Of a stretch of 64,000 nucleotides of DNA, positions 37,315-47,672 are shown piece by piece. The notes under the pieces are model-generated. The model ran no database searches, was not told the DNA's origin, and saw only the letters and a program-made list of their open reading frames with translations. The position numbers were made by a program, and so were the translations under genes. The stretch is from the NCBI GenBank assembly GCA_016934855.1, contig JAFGSA010000024.1:1-64000 (forward strand). Reading direction: 5' to 3'. The stretch's first letter is position 1. The number at the start of each line of letters is the position of its first letter. The stretch comes from Elusimicrobiota bacterium (GTDB taxonomy: Bacteria; CG03; SLGR01; JAFGSA01).

Positions 37315-39094
37315 GCTCTTTAATCCTGTAAAGCGAACAATCGCGGCTGACCGCCGCCAGATCGAAATATCTCTCCATATTGCTGTTTTCAAGGAGAGGG
37401 GTCCTCCTCTGATGCGCGCTGAAATACCTGCTTCTGTTTACCATTATATATTTTATATTCCTTTTTTCTAATTCGGAAATAATATCCCGCACATTATCCA
37501 TAGTATGCACGAAAGACCCGGCCACTACCTCGTGGCTTACGGCAAAACCGGCGTTGAAATAGTATCCCCGGGTCTCATTGAGGGAAAGTATCATGTCGCC
37601 TCCCGACAGGTTTCTGTTTATATAATCGGCCAGGCCGTAACAATCCAGCTTCCTGGCAAGAAAATCTTCTTTCTTTTCCGATCCGATGATCACTTTCCGG
37701 TTTTTTACGGCGCCGTATGCCGTCTCGTACATACGGTTACCCAGCCCCAGGACAAGCACGAGAACGGATAAGACCCGCACAAGACTTTTCTTTGACCCAG
37801 CAGCCCTTAGGTAGACCGCTGCGGAAACCGCGGACAACAGTCCCAGCGCGGGAAGGAAAAACCTGTATATATGAGGCATCAGGGATACCCCGGCGGCTAT
37901 ATATGCCGCCGATATCAAAAAGAAGATCCAGGCGGCTCCATGGCCAGAACCGCGGGGTATGAGCAGGATAAAAAAAGCCGCGATAGCAAGCGGTGTATGT
38001 TCGAATATCTTTGCCGCGAATCCCGTATTTCTTGCAGCCGTTGATTTCTCCCCGCCATTCAGATGTGAACGCCAGTTCTCTTCCAGATAACCGTTCCAGT
38101 TATCCCCTCCCAGTCTGCTGTACATAAAAGGAGATACGGGGTTGCCCGTATTGATGTAGTTCTTTATGAGCCACGGAGATATTAGCGCGGCAAAAAGCAG
38201 TAAGGGCATGGCATAAGCCTTTATGCTCCCTATTCTGAAATCGCTGTTTACCCGGCTCTTCCAGAATACCGCCGCGGGAAACCACAGAGCCGACAGTATC
38301 CCGGTATATTTTATCGAAAAACTGAAACCGCAGAAAGCCGAATAAAGCAGGAGCCATCTATTATCTTTTTCCTCTATCCATTTCAGCGCAGCGTATCCCG
38401 CCAGGAAGAAGTAAAATGCTATGCCCAGATCAATCATCGCCGTCCCGGAGAGGCTCCTTACGACCGGCGAAAGGTAGAAAATCAGCATTCCCAGGTACCC
38501 GGCCGGCCGGCTGAAATATCTGCGGCCCAGATCATAAAGTGCGAGCGCCGCGGCTATACCGAAACCCGTGTGTATCAGCCTTGCGACTGTATCGTTTCCG
38601 ACGACCATGCCTGCCATGAAGAGCATCTCCATGAACTGCGGAAAAACGGAATATCTTATTACCCGGCTTAGATCCAGGATTCGCCCTTCATATATATAAC
38701 GGGCCGGGATCGAAAGATGGTACTGAAGGGCATCGCTTTGAATGGACGGCACATATGATCTCGATATGTTTAAAGCGGCGGATAAGATAAAAGCGGATAG
38801 CATTATTTTTTCGGCCGCGGATAAGTCTTTTATATTGAACTTCAATCTGCGGATATACTTGACCGAGAATATCGCCGGCAAAATGACCGCGGCAGCGAAA
38901 AAATACCTGTTGATAAATGACAGCGCCCCCGAAACAAATATGATAAGCGAGAATATCCCCGCGCCTGTACCGAAATCCAGCAGCAGCCGCCCGGGATACG
39001 TATCTTCCCTGATCCCGAATATGTAGCCGTTCGCGATCTTCCCGATAGAAGAAAAAGACAGTACGAACAGAACCAGGAGGAGCAGCTCGATCAT
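37301..39094 (-). CDS. GT-C-like polytopic glycosyltransferase
   Basis: Protein of 597 residues with about 11-13 membrane helices. The first large loop has YVPSIQSDALQYHLSIPARYIYEG, the Asp-containing acceptor loop of GT39/ArnT-like enzymes. The C-terminal 150 residues are soluble and probably periplasmic. Start at 39094 (ATG overlapping the GT9 stop, ATGA). It would transfer a lipid-linked sugar to an extracytoplasmic acceptor. Confidence 0.78.
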   Translation of the reverse strand: MIELLLLVLFVLSFSSIGKIANGYIFGIREDTYPGRLLLDFGTGAGIFSLIIFVSGALSFINRYFFAAAVILPAIFSVKYIRRLKFNIKDLSAAEKIMLSAFILSAALNISRSYVPSIQSDALQYHLSIPARYIYEGRILDLSRVIRYSVFPQFMEMLFMAGMVVGNDTVARLIHTGFGIAAALALYDLGRRYFSRPAGYLGMLIFYLSPVVRSLSGTAMIDLGIAFYFFLAGYAALKWIEEKDNRWLLLYSAFCGFSFSIKYTGILSALWFPAAVFWKSRVNSDFRIGSIKAYAMPLLLFAALISPWLIKNYINTGNPVSPFMYSRLGGDNWNGYLEENWRSHLNGGEKSTAARNTGFAAKIFEHTPLAIAAFFILLIPRGSGHGAAWIFFLISAAYIAAGVSLMPHIYRFFLPALGLLSAVSAAVYLRAAGSKKSLVRVLSVLVLVLGLGNRMYETAYGAVKNRKVIIGSEKKEDFLARKLDCYGLADYINRNLSGGDMILSLNETRGYYFNAGFAVSHEVVAGSFVHTMDNVRDIISELEKRNIKYIMVNRSRYFSAHQRRTPLLENSNMERYFDLAAVSRDCSLYRIKEHAQR

Positions 39095-40113
39095 CTTTTC
39101 ATCAGCTCCGAGCATGCATCTATTACATCCCGGACCCCTATCCCTTCCATGCATTCCGGACGGGCGCAGCTTATGCGGCCGAAATCATAGCACGGGCTGC
39201 ACTTCAGGTCTTTCCTGAGTATTTTATATCTTGTACCCCAGGGATGGTTTTTCCAGTGCATTGTAGGTCCGAACAGGGCCGCAACAGGCACGCCGAAATT
39301 CGCGGCCATATGCATCAGCCCGCTGTCATTGGTCACGAACAGGGAGCATTTCCCTATGAGCGCTGCCGTCTCCTTGACAGAAAGCTTTCCGGTCATATCT
39401 ACGGGTTTATAAACCATCTTCGAAGCTACGGCCGCTCCCAGCTCTTCTTCTCCGGGACCGCCGAAAAGGACCACATCCGCCCCGTATCTTTTTACCAGTT
39501 CATCGCCTAACTCCGAGAATCTTTCCGCAGGCCATCTTTTAACAGCTGTGCGTCCTATATCCGTTCCCGAGCCCGGATGAAACCCTATAACTGATCCTCT
39601 GTCTTTTATAAAACCGTCCGCAAAATCCGCCGCCTTCCTGTCTATGAATATCTCGGTCTTTTCGGTGACCGAGCCTTTATGCGGGAGTTTTTCCAGAAGC
39701 CGCAGGTTCTGGCGAACTTCATGCTCCCTATCGCCCGGGCACGCCCGGTGGGTATACAGAAAGCTGAGTATTCCGGACTCGTATCCGATTCTTATTCCGG
39801 CACCGCTGAGCCATGTGAATAAGGCAACTTTCGCGCTCCTGTCCAGGTAAGACGTGATCACCATATCGAATCTTTCTTTTCTTGCTCCCGACAGAACCCT
39901 GAAATATTCACTGCGTCTTTTTTTGTCTATCACCCAGATATCCCCGACCGCATCCGAACCGGAGACTATCATCGAGGCGGCCCTGCTGCCGCATAAAAGC
40001 GTTATCTGCGCCTGCGGATACCATTCCTTTAAAGTTCTTAATACGGGAGTGTAGAGGATAAGGTTCCCTATGCCTGTCGTAGACACAGCAAGTATTTTTT
40101 TAATATCCTTCAA
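39091..40113 (-). CDS. Family 9 glycosyltransferase (heptosyltransferase-like)
   Basis: Protein of 340 residues: STTGIGNLILYTPVLRTLKEW, GFHPGSGTDIGRTAVKRWPAERF, VTNDSGLMHMAANFG, ALFGPTMHWKNHPWG and a C-terminal Cys cluster (CSPCYDFGRISCARPEC), like the GT9 at 35004-36155. The start is TTG at 40113, seven bases after GGAGG. It probably acts on a lipid-A-core-like acceptor. Confidence 0.88.
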   Translation of the reverse strand: MKDIKKILAVSTTGIGNLILYTPVLRTLKEWYPQAQITLLCGSRAASMIVSGSDAVGDIWVIDKKRRSEYFRVLSGARKERFDMVITSYLDRSAKVALFTWLSGAGIRIGYESGILSFLYTHRACPGDREHEVRQNLRLLEKLPHKGSVTEKTEIFIDRKAADFADGFIKDRGSVIGFHPGSGTDIGRTAVKRWPAERFSELGDELVKRYGADVVLFGGPGEEELGAAVASKMVYKPVDMTGKLSVKETAALIGKCSLFVTNDSGLMHMAANFGVPVAALFGPTMHWKNHPWGTRYKILRKDLKCSPCYDFGRISCARPECMEGIGVRDVIDACSELMKR

Positions 40114-40939
40114 TGGCTTCCCTCCATGACGCAGTTTTCCCCCTGATCAAAGCCGCGAGTTTCTCCAGCCCCCTGTAGCCGTCTTCCATCTCCCAGGTCC
40201 AGTGAAGCGTTACCGGGGCATAGCCGCAGACATGTTCGCGCATATCGGTTTTCCCCAGGTATTCGCATATGTCTGCAGCTTTCTGGTAAAGAGGAGGGTA
40301 TGATGGTATATACATAATATTCTCAACCCGCGCGATTCCCCACAAAAAACCCAGATACTTTATCGTTTCCTCCCCCCCGGTGACCGCTTTAAAATACCTT
40401 CCCAGCACCCTTATACCGTTCATATCGACCGTGTTAAAAGGCGGTATGAATACTTCGGGTCTTATATCCATTTTCCTGAAGACTTCCAGCCCGAGACGGA
40501 TACTTTTTTCCAGCTCTTCTTCATTCATACCGACGAGCTCGCTTTTTACCTTGCCGGTCCTCGCGTGCGAAAAACCGTGCATCGCTATCTCAGCGCCTTC
40601 CCCGCGTATTTTGAGTATCATTTCTTTTTCATCCGGTTCAAGGCCTCTTTCCCCGCCATACCCGCCGGACAAATATACTCCGGGAAAAGGTATCACGCCG
40701 AGAAGATAATGAAGGCCGTTATCTCTCATAACGCGGTGGAATTTGCCGAACTCCCCGGGAGAATGCTTCCAGTGGGGAAAATCGTCTACCCTTATTATAT
40801 AGCGGGGAGTATCGTTTCCGGGCCCTGCCGGACCCTGCCGGAACATGCTGACAAGATCCGGGGACCTTAGAAGCAGTTTGCTCATGAGTTTTCTTGCGTA
40901 ATATCCGGCTATATGCTTTTTCTGAAGCGCACTCTTCAT
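40100..40939 (-). CDS. Polysaccharide deacetylase-like (DUF2334/NodB fold)
   Basis: Protein of 279 residues. YIIRVDDFPHWKH gives the Asp-Asp motif, AMHGFSHARTG the metal-binding His-x-x-x-His, and VFIPPFNTVDMNG the motif III region of NodB-fold deacetylases. No signal peptide, so it may act on cytoplasmic or lipid-linked intermediates. It sits between GT9 and GT4 genes, with overlaps of 14 and 4 bases, which points to N- or O-deacetylation of the glycan. Confidence 0.78.
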   Translation of the reverse strand: MKSALQKKHIAGYYARKLMSKLLLRSPDLVSMFRQGPAGPGNDTPRYIIRVDDFPHWKHSPGEFGKFHRVMRDNGLHYLLGVIPFPGVYLSGGYGGERGLEPDEKEMILKIRGEGAEIAMHGFSHARTGKVKSELVGMNEEELEKSIRLGLEVFRKMDIRPEVFIPPFNTVDMNGIRVLGRYFKAVTGGEETIKYLGFLWGIARVENIMYIPSYPPLYQKAADICEYLGKTDMREHVCGYAPVTLHWTWEMEDGYRGLEKLAALIRGKTASWREAIEGY

Positions 40940-42123
40940 CTTATATATTCCTTTATCCGGCCCAGTATCTCTTCACCGACGGAATTCAGGGAGAACTTAG
41001 CCAGGGCCTTCTCCCTGCACCTTTTTTTTATAAGGGCGTTCTCCTGCGGATTTTCCAGAATATACTTTATTTTGTCTGCCATCGATCCTATGTCACCCCT
41101 GCCGTACAGGTACCCGTCTTTGCCGTCTTCTATTATATCATCTATACCCGGGTATATCGTACTTATCACAGGCAGGCCGCTGGCAAACGCCTCCAGTATC
41201 ACATGAGGAAGTCCTTCGTCGCAGAGCGTCGGGAAAACGAATATGTCGGCAAGATTGTATATCCCGGGAAGAGCGTCATGTTCCACCCTTCCCAGCAATT
41301 TCACTCTGTTTCCAAGCAGTCCGTCGTGCTCCGCAATATCCGATATCCTGCTCCTGATATTCCCGTCCCCGACCAGGACGAGCTTCAGGTTACTGTATTT
41401 TGTCAGGAGCCTCCTGAAACCTTCCACCAGGTCGAGAACGCCTTTTTCCCTGTCGAGTCTTCCGACATTCAGTATGACGCGGTCATCCTCCGCGAGTCCG
41501 TATTTCGACAGCGCCGCGGGATCCTTGCCCCTGACATCGAATTTTTCCGTATCTATGCCGTTATATATAACGCTGACTGCCTTGCCGGGGTACTTCCTGC
41601 TGAAATACTCCTTAATATCGGAACTTTTTGCAAATATGGCCGCAAGCCTAGGATAAAACTTTTCGTCTATGAAAAAATAATTGAATACCTTGTATGCCAG
41701 CGACAGCGGGAGCTTCAGGTTAAAACCTTTCCTGAATGTCGTCCTGATCTCCTTCGGGAAAAAACCGGGACAGAACGAGAATACCGGGAGTGGATGTTCT
41801 TTGTCGATTCCGAACTTGAAGTATGCATACGCGGCGACGCTCTCGCTCAGGATAATATCGAATTTCTCATCCGCAAGCAGCCTTTTGAGCATCATGCCGG
41901 ACTCCTTCCACCATCCCCCGTAATACTTACCCTGCAGCGTTCTCTTCAGATATATTGTCCTTACGCCGCCTGCCCGTTCCTCTTCTTTACCTTCAGGGTG
42001 AGCTGTTGTGACGACCGTAACTGAAGATGTTTTTGCAAGGAAATCCACAGTAGTCCGGGCGTGCTGCTGCATTCCTCCGCTGGCATGCACAGGCAGGACT
42101 CTTGTAAGAAAAAGGATGTTCAT
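40936..42123 (-). CDS. GT4 glycosyltransferase
   Basis: Protein of 395 residues, GT-B fold. SGGMQQHARTTVDFLAK in the N-domain; VIYNGIDTEKFD, NVGRLDREKGVLDLVEGF and FPTLCDEGLPHVILEAFASGLPVI in the C-domain, including the E-x7-E element. Four-base overlaps on both sides. Acceptor and sugar unknown. Confidence 0.9.
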   Translation of the reverse strand: MNILFLTRVLPVHASGGMQQHARTTVDFLAKTSSVTVVTTAHPEGKEEERAGGVRTIYLKRTLQGKYYGGWWKESGMMLKRLLADEKFDIILSESVAAYAYFKFGIDKEHPLPVFSFCPGFFPKEIRTTFRKGFNLKLPLSLAYKVFNYFFIDEKFYPRLAAIFAKSSDIKEYFSRKYPGKAVSVIYNGIDTEKFDVRGKDPAALSKYGLAEDDRVILNVGRLDREKGVLDLVEGFRRLLTKYSNLKLVLVGDGNIRSRISDIAEHDGLLGNRVKLLGRVEHDALPGIYNLADIFVFPTLCDEGLPHVILEAFASGLPVISTIYPGIDDIIEDGKDGYLYGRGDIGSMADKIKYILENPQENALIKKRCREKALAKFSLNSVGEEILGRIKEYIR

Positions 42124-43295
42124 GCCTTCCTGGTCTCCAGCACTTTTCTATATATATCAAACGTCCGGCGCGCAATACTGTCCCAGGAATATATTCCGGC
42201 CGTATCTCTGGCGCCCGCCCCCATGGAATGACGCAGGCTCCGGTCCCGCTTCAGTATTTTTAATTTTTCGGCTATTTCATACGGATCCTGCTCGTTTTTA
42301 AGCAGCAATCCTGTTTTCCCGTCTTCTATGAGTTCGGCGGCGCCCGCCTTTTCGCTGGTGACTACCGGAAGACCGCTGGCCATGGCTTCAAGGATAACCA
42401 GGCCGAAAGGCTCATATTTGGTAGGCAGGATGAATATGTCACTGGCCGCATAATAGTCACTTATATCAGATACTCCCCCGGTGAAGATTATTCTGCCTTC
42501 AAGCCCATAATCTCTTATCAACCTGCCATACGGAACCGGGTCGTCTTTTCCCACCGCCATAAGATAGAGGTTCTTGTCCCCCAGGATCGAAAAAGCCTCT
42601 ATTATCTGCCCGAGCCCCTTGCGCCTGAACTCGTGCGCCGAAAAAATAGCCAGGACGGATTCATCCGGCACACCCAGGCGTCTTCTTACTTTCTCTTTCG
42701 CCTCCGGTCTTTTATCCGGGTCAAACTCGCCCATGTCAACGCCGTGCGGTATTGACGTTATCTTTTCCCGGGAAACACCGTAATTCCCGGACAGGAAATC
42801 GACTTCCCTGCGGGACAGCGCTATTATGCTGGAAGATCTCCTGAGATTGTCTTTCTCAATCAGCAGTATCAAAAAATGCAGCGGGTTGAACGCAGATTTC
42901 TTAAACCTTTCGATCGGCCCCAGTTTTTCCCTGTTAGCAATATCGAGCCATGCCCTGTGGCAGCTGTGCGCGGTATACACATCCGCTGCCCCCATATAGT
43001 CTCCCTGGATGTGCACTATATCAAAATCACCCCGGTTTATCCTAAAACGGGAAAAAAAGAGAAAACTCGCCACTTCGAACAGGTTGTTGAGCGCATGTTT
43101 CTTGAGTTTTCTCAGTATCGAGAAATCGAGCATGGGGACCTTATGGAAAGTGATATTTTCCGTTCCGACGTCTCTCCACTGGGAAGCGAACACATGCACT
43201 TCGTTCTCCAGGGCATACCGCTCGGCCAGCTCCGCCACATACCTGGATATACCCCCCGTCCTGGAATACTTTTTTAACACGAACGCTATTCTCAT
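42120..43295 (-). CDS. GT4 glycosyltransferase
   Basis: Protein of 391 residues with GGISRYVAELAERYA, HIQGDYMGAADVYTAHSCHRAWL, SIPHGVDMGEFDPDK and LPTKYEPFGLVILEAMASGLPVV, a standard GT-B retaining transferase of family 4. Overlaps its neighbours by four bases on each side. The N-domain is unusually close to WaaG-type enzymes that build the LPS core (by motif resemblance), but no sugar can be assigned. Confidence 0.9.
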   Translation of the reverse strand: MRIAFVLKKYSRTGGISRYVAELAERYALENEVHVFASQWRDVGTENITFHKVPMLDFSILRKLKKHALNNLFEVASFLFFSRFRINRGDFDIVHIQGDYMGAADVYTAHSCHRAWLDIANREKLGPIERFKKSAFNPLHFLILLIEKDNLRRSSSIIALSRREVDFLSGNYGVSREKITSIPHGVDMGEFDPDKRPEAKEKVRRRLGVPDESVLAIFSAHEFRRKGLGQIIEAFSILGDKNLYLMAVGKDDPVPYGRLIRDYGLEGRIIFTGGVSDISDYYAASDIFILPTKYEPFGLVILEAMASGLPVVTSEKAGAAELIEDGKTGLLLKNEQDPYEIAEKLKILKRDRSLRHSMGAGARDTAGIYSWDSIARRTFDIYRKVLETRKA

Positions 43296-44917
43296 CCGTT
43301 CACTCCCACATACCTGAAAACGCGGTATTTGCCCGCTTTACCTTCTTCTTTAAAGTTTCGTTCTATTTCTTTACGGATATCTTCGGGGAAGCTCTTCTTG
43401 TGCTTATACATGGCGATCTCATACCTCCCGCCGGATATGTCTTCCAGTATTCCTCTTTTATCCCAGGACGCGATACTATCCAGATAAAAATGATACTCTA
43501 TCTGTTTGCCCGCCAGCGCCACCAACGCATAGGAGCCCTTTATCAGCACCCTGCCGGCGGTATTTTTTATAAAACCGTACAGTTCTTCATAAACGGGAAT
43601 ATCTTTTTTTTCGGGCTCCGCCACCCTGGACTCGTACGCCATTTTTAACCTGTATCCCGGCTTACTATCATACTTAATATGGACCAGGTTTGCGAACTGC
43701 AGTAAGATAACGAGGTTCACGAGAAATCCCGTTTTCTGATTATCCTGTCCGAGTAACCAGCCGAGCGCTATGCCTGAAGCTATACAGGATGCGATGACAA
43801 GATCCCACAGATAATTCACATACGCGCCTTTGGCTCCGACCATGAATGCGACAAAAGCGGCCGCAAGCAGATAGAAGACGTATGCAGAATAATTCCTTCC
43901 CGAGAGTGATTTTACCAGGTAATAAGCCGCCAGGAAGGATATCGCATAATAGTGCAGTCCGAAATCCCCCATCCAGCCGACCGCCTTTATCAGGGAGAAT
44001 TCCCTCTTAACGGTATACGTAAATATATGGCGGTAAAACTCCCCGGCAGTAGCCATGTTGACCGAGAGGAACACGATGCCTCCGAGCAGCATCATGATAC
44101 CCGAAAATCTCATAAATATCTTTCTGTCGTAGAAAAAAAGAAAGATAAGGGCTGCGAACGTACCAGCTATCCAGCTCTGCTTGGTGTAAAGAGCAGCCAG
44201 GAGGATCACCGCTCCGAAATAAACGGCTCTCGTGTCCCTGAACCTGTCTACCCAGTACAGCCCCAGGACTCCTAAAAATATCGACATCACCCCTATAGTG
44301 ACATACGCTATGTTCTCATACACATACCAGGACGCGAGAAAAGAGACGCAGGAGAAGACTGCCGCAAATACCCGGCCGGTCCTTCTTTTGACTATATCGA
44401 ATATCAGCACTGCTATGCCGACTGTGGATGCGACGGATATCAGCCTTCCCGGCAGAAAAGACGGGTGCCCGCATATTCTCAGGATCAGCCCGTACAGGAG
44501 CTGATAGAAGAACGTATAATTCCCGATGTAGTATGGGGCATGATTTATATCCTTGTATATGTTTTGGCCGCGGGCCAGCAGGTTCGCTTCGTTGAGAAGG
44601 AATCCTTCGCTGTAGTCCGCGTGGAAAGGATAAGCAAGCACTCCAGCCACTCTTCTGTAAAGAAGATATACGCTGATCACGAACAACGCGTATATCACGG
44701 CTCTAAGGAGAGTGCTGACCCCATATAATGAGTTCCCTATCCTATCTGCCGTAACGGCCGTCTTCCAACCCGGTATTCCGCCCAGCCAGGCAAAAAACAG
44801 GAATACGGCTGCCGCAATCGAAACGGCCCAGGCCGAGAATCCGCCGGACCCCGCTATCGCGAAAGCTATCATAAAAACCAGAAAAAGGTCCGGTTTACTT
44901 TCCTTTAAGTCTTTCAT
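43292..44917 (-). CDS. GT-C-like polytopic glycosyltransferase
   Basis: Protein of 541 residues with about ten membrane helices and a periplasmic loop reading PFHADYSEGFLLNEANLLARGQNIYKDINHAPYYIGNYTF, typical of GT39/GT87-like mannosyltransferases (Asp and Glu in the first loop). The last 110 residues are soluble. It would use a polyprenyl-phosphate sugar donor. Four-base overlaps on both sides. Confidence 0.78.
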   Translation of the reverse strand: MKDLKESKPDLFLVFMIAFAIAGSGGFSAWAVSIAAAVFLFFAWLGGIPGWKTAVTADRIGNSLYGVSTLLRAVIYALFVISVYLLYRRVAGVLAYPFHADYSEGFLLNEANLLARGQNIYKDINHAPYYIGNYTFFYQLLYGLILRICGHPSFLPGRLISVASTVGIAVLIFDIVKRRTGRVFAAVFSCVSFLASWYVYENIAYVTIGVMSIFLGVLGLYWVDRFRDTRAVYFGAVILLAALYTKQSWIAGTFAALIFLFFYDRKIFMRFSGIMMLLGGIVFLSVNMATAGEFYRHIFTYTVKREFSLIKAVGWMGDFGLHYYAISFLAAYYLVKSLSGRNYSAYVFYLLAAAFVAFMVGAKGAYVNYLWDLVIASCIASGIALGWLLGQDNQKTGFLVNLVILLQFANLVHIKYDSKPGYRLKMAYESRVAEPEKKDIPVYEELYGFIKNTAGRVLIKGSYALVALAGKQIEYHFYLDSIASWDKRGILEDISGGRYEIAMYKHKKSFPEDIRKEIERNFKEEGKAGKYRVFRYVGVNG

Positions 44918-46035
44918 AAAATCTGCTTATATATTTCCAATGTCTTCACAGCCGTGTTTTCCCACGAGAATTCCTTAACCCTCTCGCAGCCCTTTTCTAT
45001 CAGCTCCGTCCTGTAATCCGCATCATCTAGCACCCTGAAGATCAATCCGGCCAGTTCGGCTTCATCATCGGGGTCAAATGTCGTTCCGGCATCCCCCAGT
45101 ATTTCCGGGAAACACGTCGCACGGCTGGCTATGACAGGGACCCCGCACGCCATGGCCTCCAGAAGCGGCATACCGAAACCTTCGTATTTTGAAGGGAAAA
45201 CGAAAACATCCGCAGCGCCGTAAAATACCGGTAACGCTTCTTCCGGCACGTTTTCATAGTAGCTCACTTGCCGGCCCAGGTTCAGCCTGTTTATCATCCT
45301 TTTTATTCCTGATGAAGGGGTTCCGATCCGCACCAGCCTGACCGGGCTTTTCTCTTTCGCTATCAGCGCCAGGCCCCTGATCAACACACCTACATTTTTT
45401 TTCGGAAGTTCCGTGCCGGTATAGAGAATAATATGCTCTTCCGGATTAAGCCCCAGTTTTTCCCTGCATTCTTTTTTATCTGAATGCCCGAAGACAGGGC
45501 TCACTCCGTGATACACGACTTCTATCCTGGATCTTTCTACGCCCAGCATCTTGATCAACTTCTCCTTTGTATACTCCGAGACTGCGATGATCATTTTTAT
45601 TTTATTTATATTGTCTTTAAGCAGCTTCCTGTGAAGCGCGGAAAAACCCGCGAACATCGAGACGGATTCCCTGAACGTCTCCCCCTTCAATTCGAAGAGA
45701 CCCATATCATGGACTGTCAATACCGAGTTCTTCTTATCCGCGACAGTCCTTATCAGGAACGGATTCGTGGCATGATAAATATCATATCCGGGGGGGATAT
45801 TCTTCGGATAATACAGCTGCCAGTTCAATGTCCTTTTAAGAACGGGTGCGCTTATCCCCGGAGGTATAGATATAACACCCTCATCGCGCACACTTCCGGG
45901 CGCTACGCCTGTCGTCAGCCCCAGCAGGTCCGTATCAGCGATCTTCCTCAGGTTCCTGTATAATTCGAAAGTGTATTTGCCTATCCCGCTCTTTTCCCGC
46001 TCTGCGTGGATCTCATCTATTATGGCGATCTTCAT
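44914..46035 (-). CDS. GT4 glycosyltransferase
   Basis: Protein of 373 residues: SGIGKYTFELYRNL in the N-domain, VVYHGVSPVFGHSD, YTGTELPKKNVGVLI and PSKYEGFGMPLLEAMACGVPVIAS in the C-domain, a canonical retaining GT4 (mannosyltransferase-like). It sits 25 bases after the flippase gene. Sugar unknown; GDP-mannose is available from the ManC-type gene in the locus. Confidence 0.9.
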   Translation of the reverse strand: MKIAIIDEIHAEREKSGIGKYTFELYRNLRKIADTDLLGLTTGVAPGSVRDEGVISIPPGISAPVLKRTLNWQLYYPKNIPPGYDIYHATNPFLIRTVADKKNSVLTVHDMGLFELKGETFRESVSMFAGFSALHRKLLKDNINKIKMIIAVSEYTKEKLIKMLGVERSRIEVVYHGVSPVFGHSDKKECREKLGLNPEEHIILYTGTELPKKNVGVLIRGLALIAKEKSPVRLVRIGTPSSGIKRMINRLNLGRQVSYYENVPEEALPVFYGAADVFVFPSKYEGFGMPLLEAMACGVPVIASRATCFPEILGDAGTTFDPDDEAELAGLIFRVLDDADYRTELIEKGCERVKEFSWENTAVKTLEIYKQIL

Positions 46036-46060
46036 ATACGCGAATCCGTGCAGGTATTCA

Positions 46061-47626
46061 TCATCCTGCTTTAAAAAACTTCTTTCTTAATGTGGAAAGC
46101 AAATATCCCGATTCCTCTATTTTCAGCATTTTCGAAGACAGCAAGTACACACACACTGCGGCGGCAAAAGAAACGGCCAGGGCCGGAAGCTGATACGGGA
46201 TTTCGTTCAAATCGGATATGGCCCCCGACAGTTTATAGAGGGCACCCGCAACAAAAACCGATACCGCAGTAGCGCATACGATTTTCAAGAATGTCCTGGA
46301 TATATCGGATACATCGAGCACCCTGGACCTGTATACCAGGGACAGGAACAGGATGGCAAGCAATGATGTCTCCGATATGGACTGAGCCAGGGCAAGTCCG
46401 CTGTGCATAAGAAGGTTTTTGAGTATGTACCCGGCCGGTATCATTATCAGAAGTCCTGCAACCGTAGCTTTAAGAGGGGTGAGCATATCCTTGAGTGCGT
46501 AAAAAACCCTTATCACGACGTAGTTCAGGCTCACCGCCAGGGCTCCTGGAAGATAAAAAAGCAGTGCGGAAGCCGTCAGTGCCGTAGAAATGCCTGTGAA
46601 ATTGCCTCTCTCGAAAATAATCCTTATTATGGGCACCCTGAATACCGCCATCCCGGCGCAAAGAGGAAACGTGATAAAAAAAATAATCTTGACCGCGCGT
46701 GCTACAGAAGCCCTGAATTTTTCCATATCGTTCTGCGCGGCATGCCACGTGATAAACGGGAAAATGGCGGTCGCCAGGGTAACTCCGAATATCACTATCG
46801 GCAGGTGTTTCAGCCTGTATGCGAAATGGAGAGCCGCTATCCTCCCTTCCGGCAGGGTCGAGGCAAACATTTTCAGTACGATACCGACCGCATTGCTGAA
46901 TATCAGCGCCAGAAGCAGGGGCATCCACATACCCGCGATATCCTTGAGCCCCGGATGATCCGTTCTTATGGTAACCCTGTACCTGAACCTTCTTTTTATC
47001 ATGGCCAGCGCAAGCATTATGAACTGTATAACGCTGCCTGCGACAAACCCTATGGCCAGGCTCTCAATTTTGAATGAAGCGGATAAGAACAACGCGGAGA
47101 TTATTATCGAAAGGTTAAGCACGGCCTGTTTCATAGAAGGCAGAAAGAATTTTTTGACCGAATTTAACACACCGCCCAGATACGACGCGAGCCCCATGAA
47201 CAGTATCGCCGGCAGTATCGTATACGACAGCCTCACCGCGAGCTTTCTCGTTTCTTCGGAAAAACCCGGAGCGACAAAACGGACTATACCATAAGCGTTG
47301 ATGACGGACAACCCGGTAATAAGCAGGAGCGCGATAAAAAGCATATTGAATATCGACGAGAACAGCCTGCCTGCTTCTTCATAGTCTTCTTTCGCGAGAT
47401 ATCCCGAGAAAACAGGGATGAACGCCGAGGTAAGAGCCCCGCCTGCCAGGATATCTATAAAGAATTCAGGGGCCGTCAGCGCTATAAGAAAAGCATCCGT
47501 CTGCACCGAGGTCCCGAATTTCAGCGCTATTACTATATCCCGAACGAAACCGAGCGCTTTGCTCAATATAGCGGCGCCTGCGACTATCATCGCGGCCCTT
47601 GATATACTGCTTTCTTTAACTGTCAT
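46061..47626 (-). CDS. murJ: MurJ/MviN-family lipid-linked oligosaccharide flippase
   Basis: Protein of 521 residues with 14 predicted membrane helices. The N-terminus has ILSKALGFVRDIVIALKFGTSVQTDAFLIA and GGALTSAFIPVFSGYLAKE, typical of MurJ. MurJ exports lipid II, but a copy inside a polysaccharide locus, next to a ligase-type gene and without a Wzx gene nearby, may export this glycan's undecaprenyl-linked repeat unit. Whether the cell has another murJ cannot be seen. Confidence 0.85.
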   Translation of the reverse strand: MTVKESSISRAAMIVAGAAILSKALGFVRDIVIALKFGTSVQTDAFLIALTAPEFFIDILAGGALTSAFIPVFSGYLAKEDYEEAGRLFSSIFNMLFIALLLITGLSVINAYGIVRFVAPGFSEETRKLAVRLSYTILPAILFMGLASYLGGVLNSVKKFFLPSMKQAVLNLSIIISALFLSASFKIESLAIGFVAGSVIQFIMLALAMIKRRFRYRVTIRTDHPGLKDIAGMWMPLLLALIFSNAVGIVLKMFASTLPEGRIAALHFAYRLKHLPIVIFGVTLATAIFPFITWHAAQNDMEKFRASVARAVKIIFFITFPLCAGMAVFRVPIIRIIFERGNFTGISTALTASALLFYLPGALAVSLNYVVIRVFYALKDMLTPLKATVAGLLIMIPAGYILKNLLMHSGLALAQSISETSLLAILFLSLVYRSRVLDVSDISRTFLKIVCATAVSVFVAGALYKLSGAISDLNEIPYQLPALAVSFAAAVCVYLLSSKMLKIEESGYLLSTLRKKFFKAG

Positions 47627-47672
47627 TTTCTACCGGGTACTCGATGAAATGATACAACCGCTCGGGAGACAC

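Noticed and set aside
40894..42024. A 376-codon plus-strand frame over a GT4 gene
   Set aside because: It lies antisense to a clear GT4 with all motifs and has no ribosome site or family likeness.
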